Shown here piece by piece: positions 34,422 to 42,325 of a stretch of 64,000 nucleotides of DNA. Positions within the stretch are counted from its first letter, which is position 1. Each line of letters starts with the position of its first letter. The notes below the pieces were generated by a model. That model was not told the DNA's origin. It saw only the letters and a program-made list of their open reading frames with translations, and did not search any database. Position numbers and translations under genes: made by a program. The stretch is from Terriglobus saanensis SP1PR4 (lineage in GTDB: Bacteria > Acidobacteriota > Terriglobia > Terriglobales > Acidobacteriaceae), in NCBI RefSeq assembly GCF_000179915.2, contig NC_014963.1, forward strand, positions 3,348,001 to 3,412,000, in the 5' to 3' direction.

Positions 34422-36038
34422 CTAGTTTTCCGGCAGACTCCACACATAGAGCATGTCGCCCACGCCTGTGGCGACATACTGCTTTCCATCCAGCATGTAT
34501 GTCATGGGCCCGTTGCTCATGTTCGCTCCTCCGCGCGTGTGCCACAACAGGCCGCCATTGGTTGGATCGAGTGCGAGCAGGTTGCCAAGCGCATCGCCGG
34601 TGAAGAGAACATGGCCTGCCGTAGTGAGAATCCCGGAAGAGTTGACACCCGCGCCACTGGCCCGCGTCCACTGCACTTTGCCAGTCTGGTAATCGATCGC
34701 AATCAGCTCCGAGTTGGTCGTAAGGCCAATGGAAGCTCCTCCCTGATGGTCTTCGGGTTCATTGTTCTCATCAAGAACCAGGTGCCAGTAGCTGTATCCT
34801 TTCACCGCAGAGACATAAAGCATCTTCGTCTCCGGATCGAAGCTCGGAGGCATCCAGCTGGTGGCACCGATGAAGGTTTGATGAACCAGTGCACCGTCTA
34901 ACTGGGGCTCCTTCATTGGATCGGGGATGGGTCTTCCCTTCGAATCAATGCCTGTGGTCCAGTTGCTGGGCACGAAGGGACTGGTCAGGAGGTTCTCACC
35001 CGTCTGCCTGTCGAGCAGGAAGAAGAATCCGTTGCGACTAGCCTGCGCGAGCATCTTGCGCGGCTTGCCTTTGAAGTCTCCGTCGAAGAGGATGGTCGTT
35101 TCTACGGCGTCGAAGTCGTGTGTATCGTGCGGTGAGACCTGGAAATACCAGACGATCGCGCCTGTATCTGGATTGATCGCGAGGATACAACTGGTGAAGA
35201 GGTTATCGCCCTTTCTAGCAAGACCGTCCAGCACTGGATGAGGATTGCCTGTTCCCACATAAACGAGATTGAGCGCGGCATCGTACGTTCCACTAAGCCA
35301 CATGGGACCACCACCGTGGCTCATACTCTTTGCGTCGGGCCAAGTCTCCGATCCGGGCGCGCCGGGTTTTGGAAGGCTCTCTGTCCGCCACTGTTTTGCG
35401 CCTGTCTCCCAGTCGCGCGATTCAAGAAAGTGTGGGACGTTAGCCTGGTCGCCCGAGGTCCCGATGAGTACGTGGCCCTTCACCACGATAGGTGCAGCAC
35501 TGAGGTAATAACCGAACGTCTTGTCTGCAATCTCAACGTCCCAGAGCTGTTTGCCATCTTTAGCGCGGATGCATACGAGATGCGCGTCGGGCGTTCCGAA
35601 GTAAAGCCTGTCTTGATAGAAGGCGACTCCACGTTGGCCGATATGATTTCCGACGGAGATGCGCGTGTGCTGCCAGACCTGCTGGCCCGAGCGCGCATCG
35701 ATGGCCCACACCTTATCGGGTGCGGTGAGATACATAATTCCGTTGACGACCAAAGGCGTGCCTTTGAGCTGAGGCCCATGCGTGGGAAAAGCCCAGGCGA
35801 GCGTTAACGACTTCACGTTCTCGCGATGGATCTGCTTGAGCGTACTGAAGCGTCTGCCGGAGATATCCCCGTTATAAGTTGTCCACTCTTCACCAACGGA
35901 CGGGGTGGAGTTTGTCGCGACGCTCGCAGCGACAGGGCGCTTGATTGTCTTTTGGGCGGATAGACAAGGTATGCCTCCAGCTAACAGAACTCCCGCTCCG
36001 ATGAACTTACTGGAGCGTTTCGAGATACGCAAAAACAT
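34422..36038 (-). CDS. Exported PQQ-dependent dehydrogenase (quinoprotein)
   Basis: Periplasmic quinoprotein dehydrogenase with the eight-bladed propeller fold, oxidising an alcohol or sugar and passing electrons to a cytochrome c. The ATG at 36038 follows AAGGAA and opens a signal peptide ending near PCLSAQ; the product has 538 residues. Propeller landmarks are the opening EEWTTYNGDISGRRFSTLKQI, repeated tryptophan-docking-like blocks (GTPDAHLVCIRAKDGKQLWDVEI, ALDPTNGGLLWHT) and the closing GTPLVVNGIMYLTAPDKVWAID-type strands. It lacks the adjacent cysteine pair found in classical methanol and ethanol dehydrogenases, and it has no fused heme domain. Its start overlaps the end of the diheme cytochrome c gene by 32 bases, so the cytochrome is the likely electron acceptor. 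Substrate unknown; PQQ synthesis genes are not in this window. Confidence 0.87.
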   Translation of the reverse strand: MFLRISKRSSKFIGAGVLLAGGIPCLSAQKTIKRPVAASVATNSTPSVGEEWTTYNGDISGRRFSTLKQIHRENVKSLTLAWAFPTHGPQLKGTPLVVNGIMYLTAPDKVWAIDARSGQQVWQHTRISVGNHIGQRGVAFYQDRLYFGTPDAHLVCIRAKDGKQLWDVEIADKTFGYYLSAAPIVVKGHVLIGTSGDQANVPHFLESRDWETGAKQWRTESLPKPGAPGSETWPDAKSMSHGGGPMWLSGTYDAALNLVYVGTGNPHPVLDGLARKGDNLFTSCILAINPDTGAIVWYFQVSPHDTHDFDAVETTILFDGDFKGKPRKMLAQASRNGFFFLLDRQTGENLLTSPFVPSNWTTGIDSKGRPIPDPMKEPQLDGALVHQTFIGATSWMPPSFDPETKMLYVSAVKGYSYWHLVLDENNEPEDHQGGASIGLTTNSELIAIDYQTGKVQWTRASGAGVNSSGILTTAGHVLFTGDALGNLLALDPTNGGLLWHTRGGANMSNGPMTYMLDGKQYVATGVGDMLYVWSLPEN

Positions 36039-36843
36039 TATGAATTTCCTTGTCTTGATACCGTGCCAGAAGATCGCGATGAGCATGCAAGGGATCGTCG
36101 ACCATCACCTTGACTCCGTGTTTGAGCGTCCAGGATCGATATGTTCCGGTGTTGTCCATGAGCGATACGTAGAACGGATCCAGGTGGAGTAACTCTCCGT
36201 GAACCTTCTCTCCCGAAGGGAATACTACGGTCGCGGTTTCATGCGCCAGCGTCGGATAGAGCAACCTGCCTTCGAGTTCAAGTGCCGAATATTTCTTAGC
36301 AACTCCCTTGAGGTCTCCTGATTCAGAATGGCAGTCTGCGCACCTACCCTCGCCGGAGAAGAACGTCTTCCCTTCTTCGACACTTCCGGTAAGCAGGCGC
36401 TTGGCCGCAAGACCGCGCGCCGGACCGCTGGCGGAAGCGCGATTGTCGTACGCGGTGACGATCGCATGCAGAAAGGCGCTAAGGTCAGCGATCTGTCCGT
36501 CCGTCAAATTCGGAAAGGGAGGCATGCCCTTGGCGATCCGTCCGTTACGCACGACATCGCCGATGAGATTTCCATTTTCATCATGCCGGACGAGAGAGGA
36601 GTCGATGAGGCTTGGACCGGATGCACCCTTCCCCTCCGATCCATGACACATCGCACAGGTGGCCTTGTACTGTGCCATACCTCGCGCTGCATCTTCCTGG
36701 ACAAGCGGATTTGTCTTGGGAGCACGTCGTTCCTGCGCTATGTTTGCGACCGACCCCAAAAGACAGAGGCCAAGACAAAGACCCCATACGGCCAGACGAT
36801 GCCGCATTGTGCGCGACTTTTGAAAAAATCCTGCGAGATTCAT
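36007..36843 (-). CDS. Exported diheme cytochrome c
   Basis: Periplasmic electron carrier of 278 residues with two covalent heme sites: CAMCH at 63-67 with the probable Met ligand M107 in GMPPFPNL, and CADCH at 168-172. The first domain looks like a class I cytochrome c (cbb3 subunit type). The second heme motif is followed by a beta-rich tail (GRLLYPTLAHETATVVFPSGEKVHG) that resembles domains found in PQQ-linked cytochromes of Acidobacteriota. A signal peptide with hydrophobic core follows MRHRLAVWG, so M13 (36807) is a possible alternative start to the ATG at 36843. It lies 23 bases after the Gfo/Idh/MocA gene and overlaps the PQQ dehydrogenase gene, giving a coupled dehydrogenase-cytochrome pair. 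Confidence 0.92.
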   Translation of the reverse strand: MNLAGFFQKSRTMRHRLAVWGLCLGLCLLGSVANIAQERRAPKTNPLVQEDAARGMAQYKATCAMCHGSEGKGASGPSLIDSSLVRHDENGNLIGDVVRNGRIAKGMPPFPNLTDGQIADLSAFLHAIVTAYDNRASASGPARGLAAKRLLTGSVEEGKTFFSGEGRCADCHSESGDLKGVAKKYSALELEGRLLYPTLAHETATVVFPSGEKVHGELLHLDPFYVSLMDNTGTYRSWTLKHGVKVMVDDPLHAHRDLLARYQDKEIHNVFAYLETLQ

Positions 36844-36866
36844 GACACTCCAAAAAGCGCGGTTGA

Positions 36867-38273
36867 TCAGACTAGCTCGGGAACGACGAACGGCCTTCGG
36901 TAGCCTCGATCAGCGCCGCGCAGCAAGCGGTTCGCTTCCTCATCGTTCTGCACAAGTTGAGTTTGAGGATCGAAGTCGAGCGTTCTGCCAAGACGATACG
37001 ATACGTTTGCAAGGTGCGCCAAACCTGAGGAAATGTGACCATCTTCGATAGGTGCGCGGAGATCTTCCTTCTTACGGCTGACGACACAGGCGATGAAGTT
37101 AGCGAAGTGGTCTTCAGGGCCATCGGCTTTGGATGGGCCCGGCTTCTGATCGCGCCCGAAGAAGGTTTGGTAGCCTGCGACGTTGTCGATCGCGAGATAG
37201 CCCTTAGGTCCATAGAAAATATTTCCCACAGAGTTATAACTTCCCTCCAGTGGTCCCATTCCACCTACGGCCGTTTCTCCCACCACTGCGTTTGCGGGGC
37301 GCGCCGCGCCAATACCTGCTTCGTGATTCGTCATCCAGTGGCGAACCTCGAATTCCAACAGGACGGGCTTCTTGTTGAGACGTTTGTATTCAAAGGCGCA
37401 GTTGAGAGTATTCGGCGTCTCCTGGTCGTCATCAAACATGACGTGCCCACCGATAGCGGAGATCTTGTCAGGAAAGCCAAGACCAAGTCCCCAGCGTGCA
37501 ACATCCAACTGATGAATACCCTGGTTTCCAAGATCGCCGTTGCCGTAGTTCCAGAACCAGTGCCAGTTGTAGTGGAAGTGGTTTTTAGTGAACGGTAGAG
37601 AGGGTGCAGGCCCTGTCCACAGGTCGTAATCGACGCCAGGAGGGACGGGAGAGATCGGCGTGCGACCAATGGTATCTCGCCATTTAAAACAGAGGCCGCG
37701 CGAGAGATAGACGTCGCCTAGAATCTGCTGGTCGCGGATTTTTTGTATGGCGTCCATCACTCCTACATTAGAGCGAGTCTGCGTTCCATGCTGGACGATG
37801 CGATTGTATTTTGCGGCCGCCTTGACCATCTGGCCGCCCTCCCACAAGTTATGCGAGCAGGGCTTTTCAACATAGACATCCTTACCAGCCTGGCATGCCC
37901 AGATCATCATCAGGGCGTGCCAGTGGTGTGGAGTAGCAATGGAAATAGCATCGATAGATTTATCTTCGAGTAACTTACGAATATCTTTGTAAGTCTTTGG
38001 TTGGTGTCCCAGCTTTCGCACTTTGGCTGCATGTTCGGTAAGTACGGTATCGTCGATATCGCAAAGGGCAGCGATTTCCACGTTCGGCAGCGCAGCATAG
38101 CCTTTGATATGGTTTTCGCCTCGTGCGCGCAGACCAACAATGGCGACACGTACGCGATCGTTTGCACCGACACGTTTTTGTGCGGAGCCCCACTTACCAA
38201 AACCTTCTGCAGCAGCGACTGCGGCCACTGACTTTGCGCCTGTCTTAAGAAACTCTCGTCTGCTCTCGTCCAT
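36867..38273 (-). CDS. Tat-exported Gfo/Idh/MocA family oxidoreductase
   Basis: Sugar oxidoreductase of 468 residues with a twin-arginine signal (SRREFLKTGAKSVAAVAAA), so the folded, nucleotide-bound enzyme should act in the periplasm. The Rossmann loop reads GLRARG (47-52), the family lysine lies in EKP (136-138), and the catalytic pair is in NQGIHQLDVARWGLGLG. GGGAGG lies nine bases before the ATG. It shares the overall plan of the enzyme at 26562 (same WDLWxGPAP and YNWHWxxxYGxG blocks), so the two are paralogs. It is the third gene of a five-gene operon: amidohydrolase, DUF6807, this enzyme, diheme cytochrome c, PQQ dehydrogenase. Family knowledge suggests oxidation or epimerisation of a sugar hydroxyl; how its tightly bound cofactor would be recycled in the periplasm is an open question. 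Confidence 0.92.
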   Translation of the reverse strand: MDESRREFLKTGAKSVAAVAAAEGFGKWGSAQKRVGANDRVRVAIVGLRARGENHIKGYAALPNVEIAALCDIDDTVLTEHAAKVRKLGHQPKTYKDIRKLLEDKSIDAISIATPHHWHALMMIWACQAGKDVYVEKPCSHNLWEGGQMVKAAAKYNRIVQHGTQTRSNVGVMDAIQKIRDQQILGDVYLSRGLCFKWRDTIGRTPISPVPPGVDYDLWTGPAPSLPFTKNHFHYNWHWFWNYGNGDLGNQGIHQLDVARWGLGLGFPDKISAIGGHVMFDDDQETPNTLNCAFEYKRLNKKPVLLEFEVRHWMTNHEAGIGAARPANAVVGETAVGGMGPLEGSYNSVGNIFYGPKGYLAIDNVAGYQTFFGRDQKPGPSKADGPEDHFANFIACVVSRKKEDLRAPIEDGHISSGLAHLANVSYRLGRTLDFDPQTQLVQNDEEANRLLRGADRGYRRPFVVPELV

Positions 38274-38311
38274 CTCTGCTCACCTCCCAAAGTTGAATGT
38301 ACTTAGCGCAA

Positions 38312-39310
38312 TTACGGATGCTTGGAGTATTCGCCGTACTCTTCCGCGACCTTTGCCTGACGGGAATCACCTTCGTGGATAAAGACGCGATAACTGAAGG
38401 TGATGCTTTGCCCCGGAGGGATGGTGTAACTTCCATCCTGCTTTGGATCGTTGAGAAAGTAGGAGAGTCCGAAGACATTGGCTGCAAGGAGGCCGTATCC
38501 ACGCGCATGCCAGTAGGTGGGATGGCGGAAACTTTTAGGGCTGTCGAAGACGGCGATGCCCACCTTCTGTCCATCGATCGTTCCATCCACGTTTACCCAG
38601 TTTGCGCGCTTCCCCCAGACCTGGGCTTCTCCCTGGCCTCCCTCGGAGTTGGTCATGGTTCCGTTGGTAGCTTCGAGTTCGGGTGCCACGCGCACAGCGA
38701 AGGTGCCCTCTTTGGTGTCGCCGAACTTTACCGGCTTGTCGAGAGCATGAAGGACAAAGATGCAGTCGACCATGCGTGTCTCTTTACCGCCGCTGAAGGT
38801 GAAGCTTTGGTCTTCACGTGCAAAGGTCTTTCCGTCCGGACCCACGAGATCAAAGGAGGCACGGATGAGCCCGGAAGACGCGCCACTGCGGACCTCTTCC
38901 AGTTTGCGGAAGACCATCCGACCGAAGTTAGAAGGCGTTGTGGGCGGATAGTATTTCGAATACAGACCTTCGGCCCAGAAGTTATATCCGTTGATATCTC
39001 CATGTGCGAAGTAGAGTGGTCGTTGATGCGGCTCGAAGCCTCGGTCATGCTCGTGGCCCGCAGGAATGGTCTCCATCACGGGATAGCCGCGTGTCACTAC
39101 CACTCCATTCGCGGTGCGGAGCGGCTGCAGATAGGCCTTCGCAATCTTTGGATCGAAGTGATAAGTGGTGAAGAACTTTCCGCCGATCGTAACTTCCACG
39201 GCATTTCCCTGCTGCTTGAGCGTCACTCTCTCTGCGACGCTCTGGCCAGGAGAGCACAGGACGCCAATGGCGAGGAGCGGTATCGCAAAGCGAAGCAATC
39301 GAAATTTCAT
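38312..39310 (-). CDS. Exported DUF6807 (PmoA-like) protein
   Basis: A 332-residue protein of the family once labelled methane-oxygenase PmoA and now called DUF6807; it is not a methane monooxygenase subunit. The ATG at 39310 follows GAGAGGACC and opens a signal peptide cleaved near QSVA. Family blocks include FTTYHFDPKIAKAYLQPL, GHEHDRGFEPHQRPLYFAHGDINGYNFW and the C-terminal NDPKQDGSYTIPPGQSITFSYR. The histidine- and aspartate-rich middle block could bind a metal or sugar. Members are commonly found beside Gfo/Idh/MocA oxidoreductases, as here (38 bases downstream), which suggests a role in the same sugar pathway. No reaction is established to my knowledge, and none is assigned. Confidence 0.85.
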   Translation of the reverse strand: MKFRLLRFAIPLLAIGVLCSPGQSVAERVTLKQQGNAVEVTIGGKFFTTYHFDPKIAKAYLQPLRTANGVVVTRGYPVMETIPAGHEHDRGFEPHQRPLYFAHGDINGYNFWAEGLYSKYYPPTTPSNFGRMVFRKLEEVRSGASSGLIRASFDLVGPDGKTFAREDQSFTFSGGKETRMVDCIFVLHALDKPVKFGDTKEGTFAVRVAPELEATNGTMTNSEGGQGEAQVWGKRANWVNVDGTIDGQKVGIAVFDSPKSFRHPTYWHARGYGLLAANVFGLSYFLNDPKQDGSYTIPPGQSITFSYRVFIHEGDSRQAKVAEEYGEYSKHP

Positions 39311-39369
39311 GCACGGTCCTCTCAAACTAGGGTGTTCCACGATGCTTCTAAATCTGGATACAACAACTT

Positions 39370-40284
39370 TCAGCGGAGCACGTCTGCCGCGATGGCCTCT
39401 TTTTGCTGCTGCAGAATGCGCCACATGGTTCCGGAGAAGATCAGTGCCTGGTCAGACTCTGAGACATCGCAGGCCTTCAACATCGCGTGGTAACGAGAGA
39501 GCGATCCGTCAAACTCATTCAGATCTCCGCCGAAGACGTCGGAGGCGAAGAGCAGTTTGGTGAAGGCTCCAGGCCCACCGGAGGGAGTATGAGGACTGAC
39601 GACTCCGCTCCACCAGAAGATCGAGCGGAAGAAGCGATAGTCCTCCTGTTTCTTCAGAAGAGTTGTGCCGGAGGCGTCGAAGTACAGATTCGGATCCCAG
39701 CGTCCTATCTCCGCAGCTTCGGCATAATCGGGATTGCCGAGATGCGCACCGATGAGGATGAGTTTTGGCCAGCGGCGCGCAATCAGATCGAGACGCGTAA
39801 TCCGGCTTCGATCGAAGCTGACATCTTCTGCTACTTCGGGGTGCAGACGATTCACAATCCCCGTATGGAACAGAAGGATCATGTGATATTTGTTGGCGCG
39901 CTCGTAGATTGGCCAGTAGATGGGGTCGTCGTAGTTCTTGAGAGTCCTGGTGATTTCGCCGAGTCCGAGCATTCCGGCCAGGTGAAAGCGTTCCATCTGG
40001 TTCATGATGTCAGGGTCGTCGAGGTTCACATCGCCGAAACCCACAAAGCGATTGGGATGTGCCTGGATGAATTTGCTTGCCTCGGGCAGTCCTTTGGGCG
40101 TGATCAACAGTACCGCAAGGCCATCGGCCTGGTTGAGTTTTTCGAGTAGGGTGCCGAGAACGTTGGGTTCGCCGTTGTAATGAAAATGAACGTCGATCAA
40201 CTTCGGTGCAACCGTTTGAGCTCTCACGGACAAGGCGGCGAAGAGCGATAGCAGCAACATTGCCCGTCGACGTGTCGGTCGCAT
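39370..40284 (-). CDS. Exported amidohydrolase family 2 protein
   Basis: TIM-barrel metal-dependent hydrolase of the amidohydrolase_2 group (which includes lactonases and decarboxylases). The ATG at 40284 begins a signal peptide (RRRAMLLLSLFAALSVRAQ) and gives 304 residues; the frame stays open further back, but that part is only the shadow of the IclR gene. Metal ligand candidates are the HxH in DVHFHYNG, the histidine in LLFHTG, the histidine in IGAHLG and the aspartate in LLFASDVFGG. It is the promoter-proximal gene of the five-gene exported operon. A lactonase acting on a sugar lactone made by the downstream dehydrogenases would fit, as inference. It is divergent from the IclR regulator, with an inverted repeat between. 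Confidence 0.86.
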   Translation of the reverse strand: MRPTRRRAMLLLSLFAALSVRAQTVAPKLIDVHFHYNGEPNVLGTLLEKLNQADGLAVLLITPKGLPEASKFIQAHPNRFVGFGDVNLDDPDIMNQMERFHLAGMLGLGEITRTLKNYDDPIYWPIYERANKYHMILLFHTGIVNRLHPEVAEDVSFDRSRITRLDLIARRWPKLILIGAHLGNPDYAEAAEIGRWDPNLYFDASGTTLLKKQEDYRFFRSIFWWSGVVSPHTPSGGPGAFTKLLFASDVFGGDLNEFDGSLSRYHAMLKACDVSESDQALIFSGTMWRILQQQKEAIAADVLR

Positions 40285-40300
40285 TCGATCCACCAGCCCA

Positions 40301-40375
40301 ATTTTCGCAACGATAGGACGAGCGTAGGCAGACGCTTGAGCAGTGTCAAGAGAAATTGCACACTTTTGCGAAAAT
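40301..40375. promoter_or_regulatory. Inverted repeat between amidohydrolase operon and IclR gene
   Basis: ATTTTCGCAA at 40301-40310 and its exact reverse complement TTGCGAAAAT at 40366-40375 are separated by 55 bases in the divergent promoter region. Placement fits binding sites of the adjacent IclR-type regulator, which often control the neighbouring operon and themselves. Confidence 0.45.
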
Positions 40376-40458
40376 TTTCTTAGAATCTTCCGCACTTTGA
40401 TTTCTGTTAAACGGCTGGCACGTCTGTATGCTGCTGTCTGGACTGTTTCAAACACACT

Positions 40459-41256
40459 ATGCCTGCAAAAAATCACATCGAGCTTGTCGTCAAAACATTG
40501 GCCGTATTGGAGTCTCTTGCCACGAGTGAGCGCGGAAAGGCGTTGAAGGAGATTGCCGCCGATGTTGGACTTGGAAAGAGCACTGTTTTTCGAATTCTCT
40601 TTACGCTGAAAGAAGCCGGATATGTTGAGCAGTATGCGGCCAATGGGAGCTATCGTCTGACGCTGAAGACCGGCGGTCTGGCGCGGCGTCACAGCGAGCG
40701 ACTTCGCCTGACGGATGTAGCTCGTCCTCACTTGATTCGTCTTCGGGACGACCTGGACGAGTCCGTTGCTCTGGCCGAGCGAAGAGCACAAGCGGTCGTT
40801 TTGATTGACGTTCTCGAAACCTCTCATCCGCTGCGTCTCTCTTTTCAGATCGGTGATGACTGCCCTATTCATGCGACGGCGCTGGGCAAGGCGGTGGCGG
40901 CATTCCTGTCGCCGGAGGAGCTTGCTTCTCTTCTAAAAAACTTTGCTCTACCTCAATACACAAATCGAACAAAGACCAAGGTATTGCAACTGAAGGCGGA
41001 ACTGGCGCGCACGAAGGTCAAAGGCTATTCGATCAATGATGAGGAGACTGTAACGGGCGCTCTGCTGGTCGGCGCCCCACTCTTCGACCGGAACCGTATT
41101 GTGTGTGGTGCACTAAGCGTGAACACGCCCACTGCACGGTGTTCAGAGAAACGAAGACAACAGTTGATCGCTGCGGTTGTGGAAGCGGGACAGCATATCT
41201 CCGGCGATCTTGCGGATGTCGGCTTCCTTCATCCCGTGACAAACTCCGGTAGCTAA
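40459..41256 (+). CDS. IclR family transcriptional regulator
   Basis: DNA-binding regulator of 265 residues. The N-terminal winged helix covers about residues 7-65 (VVKTLAVLESLATSERG, LKEIAADVGLGKSTVFRILFTL), followed by the GAF-like effector domain with the family blocks DDLDESVALAERR, HATALGKAVAAFL and GYSINDEETVTGALLVGAPLFD. IclR proteins respond to small acids, aromatic compounds or sugar acids. It is divergent from the exported oxidation operon at 34422-40284 and converges with the DapA-like gene. It may therefore control either or both. No clear ribosome binding site precedes the ATG at 40459. Confidence 0.93.
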   Translation: MPAKNHIELVVKTLAVLESLATSERGKALKEIAADVGLGKSTVFRILFTLKEAGYVEQYAANGSYRLTLKTGGLARRHSERLRLTDVARPHLIRLRDDLDESVALAERRAQAVVLIDVLETSHPLRLSFQIGDDCPIHATALGKAVAAFLSPEELASLLKNFALPQYTNRTKTKVLQLKAELARTKVKGYSINDEETVTGALLVGAPLFDRNRIVCGALSVNTPTARCSEKRRQQLIAAVVEAGQHISGDLADVGFLHPVTNSGS

Positions 41257-41287
41257 ATCTTTCAACGACCTCCTTTCGTGAGTGGTG

Positions 41288-42325
41288 CTACGCCAGCCAT
41301 GCATCGAGATTCTGTTTTATAAAGGCGTCATCGACGAGATGAGGATAGGCAGCGACCACGCGGTCAATCTCTTCCATTTGGCCAATAGACAAGTCCTCCT
41401 TTGGGTTAAGGCACCAGCGTCCCGCCATGAGCCCCTGACGCCGCAGGACTTCGTGAATGCCTGCGATGCAGCCGTGGAAATGATTTGCAACGTCGAAGAT
41501 GGCCCCATTCATGTCCGTCACTTTTCCGTTCCGAACGATCCACTTGAGATCGATGGGTCCGTCTGATGCCACGACTTCGCGGATCTCGCGATGCATCGCT
41601 ACTGCCGTCTGGGTCCAAACCGCCCAGTGACCGAGCAGGCCTCCGTGCATACGTACCGTCTTGCCTGCATAGGTAAACGGCGAAAGAAGGTCCAGCACGA
41701 TGTGATCGTCGTTGCCGGTATAGAGCGTAATTTGATCGCTACGGCCCGAAGCGATCACTCCGCGAAGAACGTCCTGCGTGGCGTAGCGATGGAAGGGTGC
41801 GATCTTGATGGCGATGACGCTTTCGATCTCTGCAAACCGACGCCAGAAATCGTAGGGGAAGATACGGCCACCGACTGCAGGCTGGAGATAGAAACCGAGG
41901 ATGGGCATCACTTGCCCCACAGCACGGATATGCGCGAGGATCTCGTCCACAGGGGCTTCACCCATAGCCGCCAGACTCAGGAGGGCTGTGTTGTAACCAA
42001 GGTCGCTTGCGGTGCGCGCTTCGGCCAATGCCTGTGTCGTTTTGCCACAGACGCCCGCAACCATCACCATATCGCTACCCGCGAGCGTCTCCGCAGCAAG
42101 TTCCAGCACTGGTTTATAAAGATTGAACTGCGGCTGACGAATTTCGAATTGAGTGGAGTGCACACCAACGGCCACACCGTTTGCGCCTGCCGCGCGGTAG
42201 TAGCGTGAGAGTGCGCGCTGGTGCCGCTCATCCAGCTTGCGCTCCGAGGTGAGGGCCAACGGATGTGCGGGAATCACACCGCCTGCCCGCAGCTTCTGCA
42301 TCCAGATTGATTTAGAAGCGTCCAT
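41288..42325 (-). CDS. DapA/dihydrodipicolinate synthase family lyase
   Basis: TIM-barrel aldolase or dehydratase of 345 residues in the DapA/N-acetylneuraminate lyase family. The Schiff-base lysine lies in AIKIAPF and the partner tyrosine in FYLQP, matching the family order. The usual GTTGE substrate loop is replaced by GVHSTQF, and the C-terminal part (VANHFHGCIAGIHEVLRRQGLMAGRWCL) is longer than in true DapA (about 290 residues). It is thus not lysine biosynthesis; sugar-acid lyases or dehydratases such as those for 2-keto-3-deoxy acids are better models. There is no signal peptide, so it is cytoplasmic. The ATG lies within the end of the SDR-like gene (14-base overlap), so the two are translated together and probably share a pathway. 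Confidence 0.87.
   Translation of the reverse strand: MDASKSIWMQKLRAGGVIPAHPLALTSERKLDERHQRALSRYYRAAGANGVAVGVHSTQFEIRQPQFNLYKPVLELAAETLAGSDMVMVAGVCGKTTQALAEARTASDLGYNTALLSLAAMGEAPVDEILAHIRAVGQVMPILGFYLQPAVGGRIFPYDFWRRFAEIESVIAIKIAPFHRYATQDVLRGVIASGRSDQITLYTGNDDHIVLDLLSPFTYAGKTVRMHGGLLGHWAVWTQTAVAMHREIREVVASDGPIDLKWIVRNGKVTDMNGAIFDVANHFHGCIAGIHEVLRRQGLMAGRWCLNPKEDLSIGQMEEIDRVVAAYPHLVDDAFIKQNLDAWLA

Noticed and set aside
38312-39310. Methane monooxygenase subunit (PmoA) reading of the DUF6807 gene
   Set aside because: The label in databases is historical; the protein has a signal peptide, no membrane helices and no other pmo genes nearby.
40285-40872. Long N-terminal extension of the amidohydrolase frame
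   Set aside because: It is antisense to the IclR gene and crosses the divergent promoter; the signal peptide starts at 40284.
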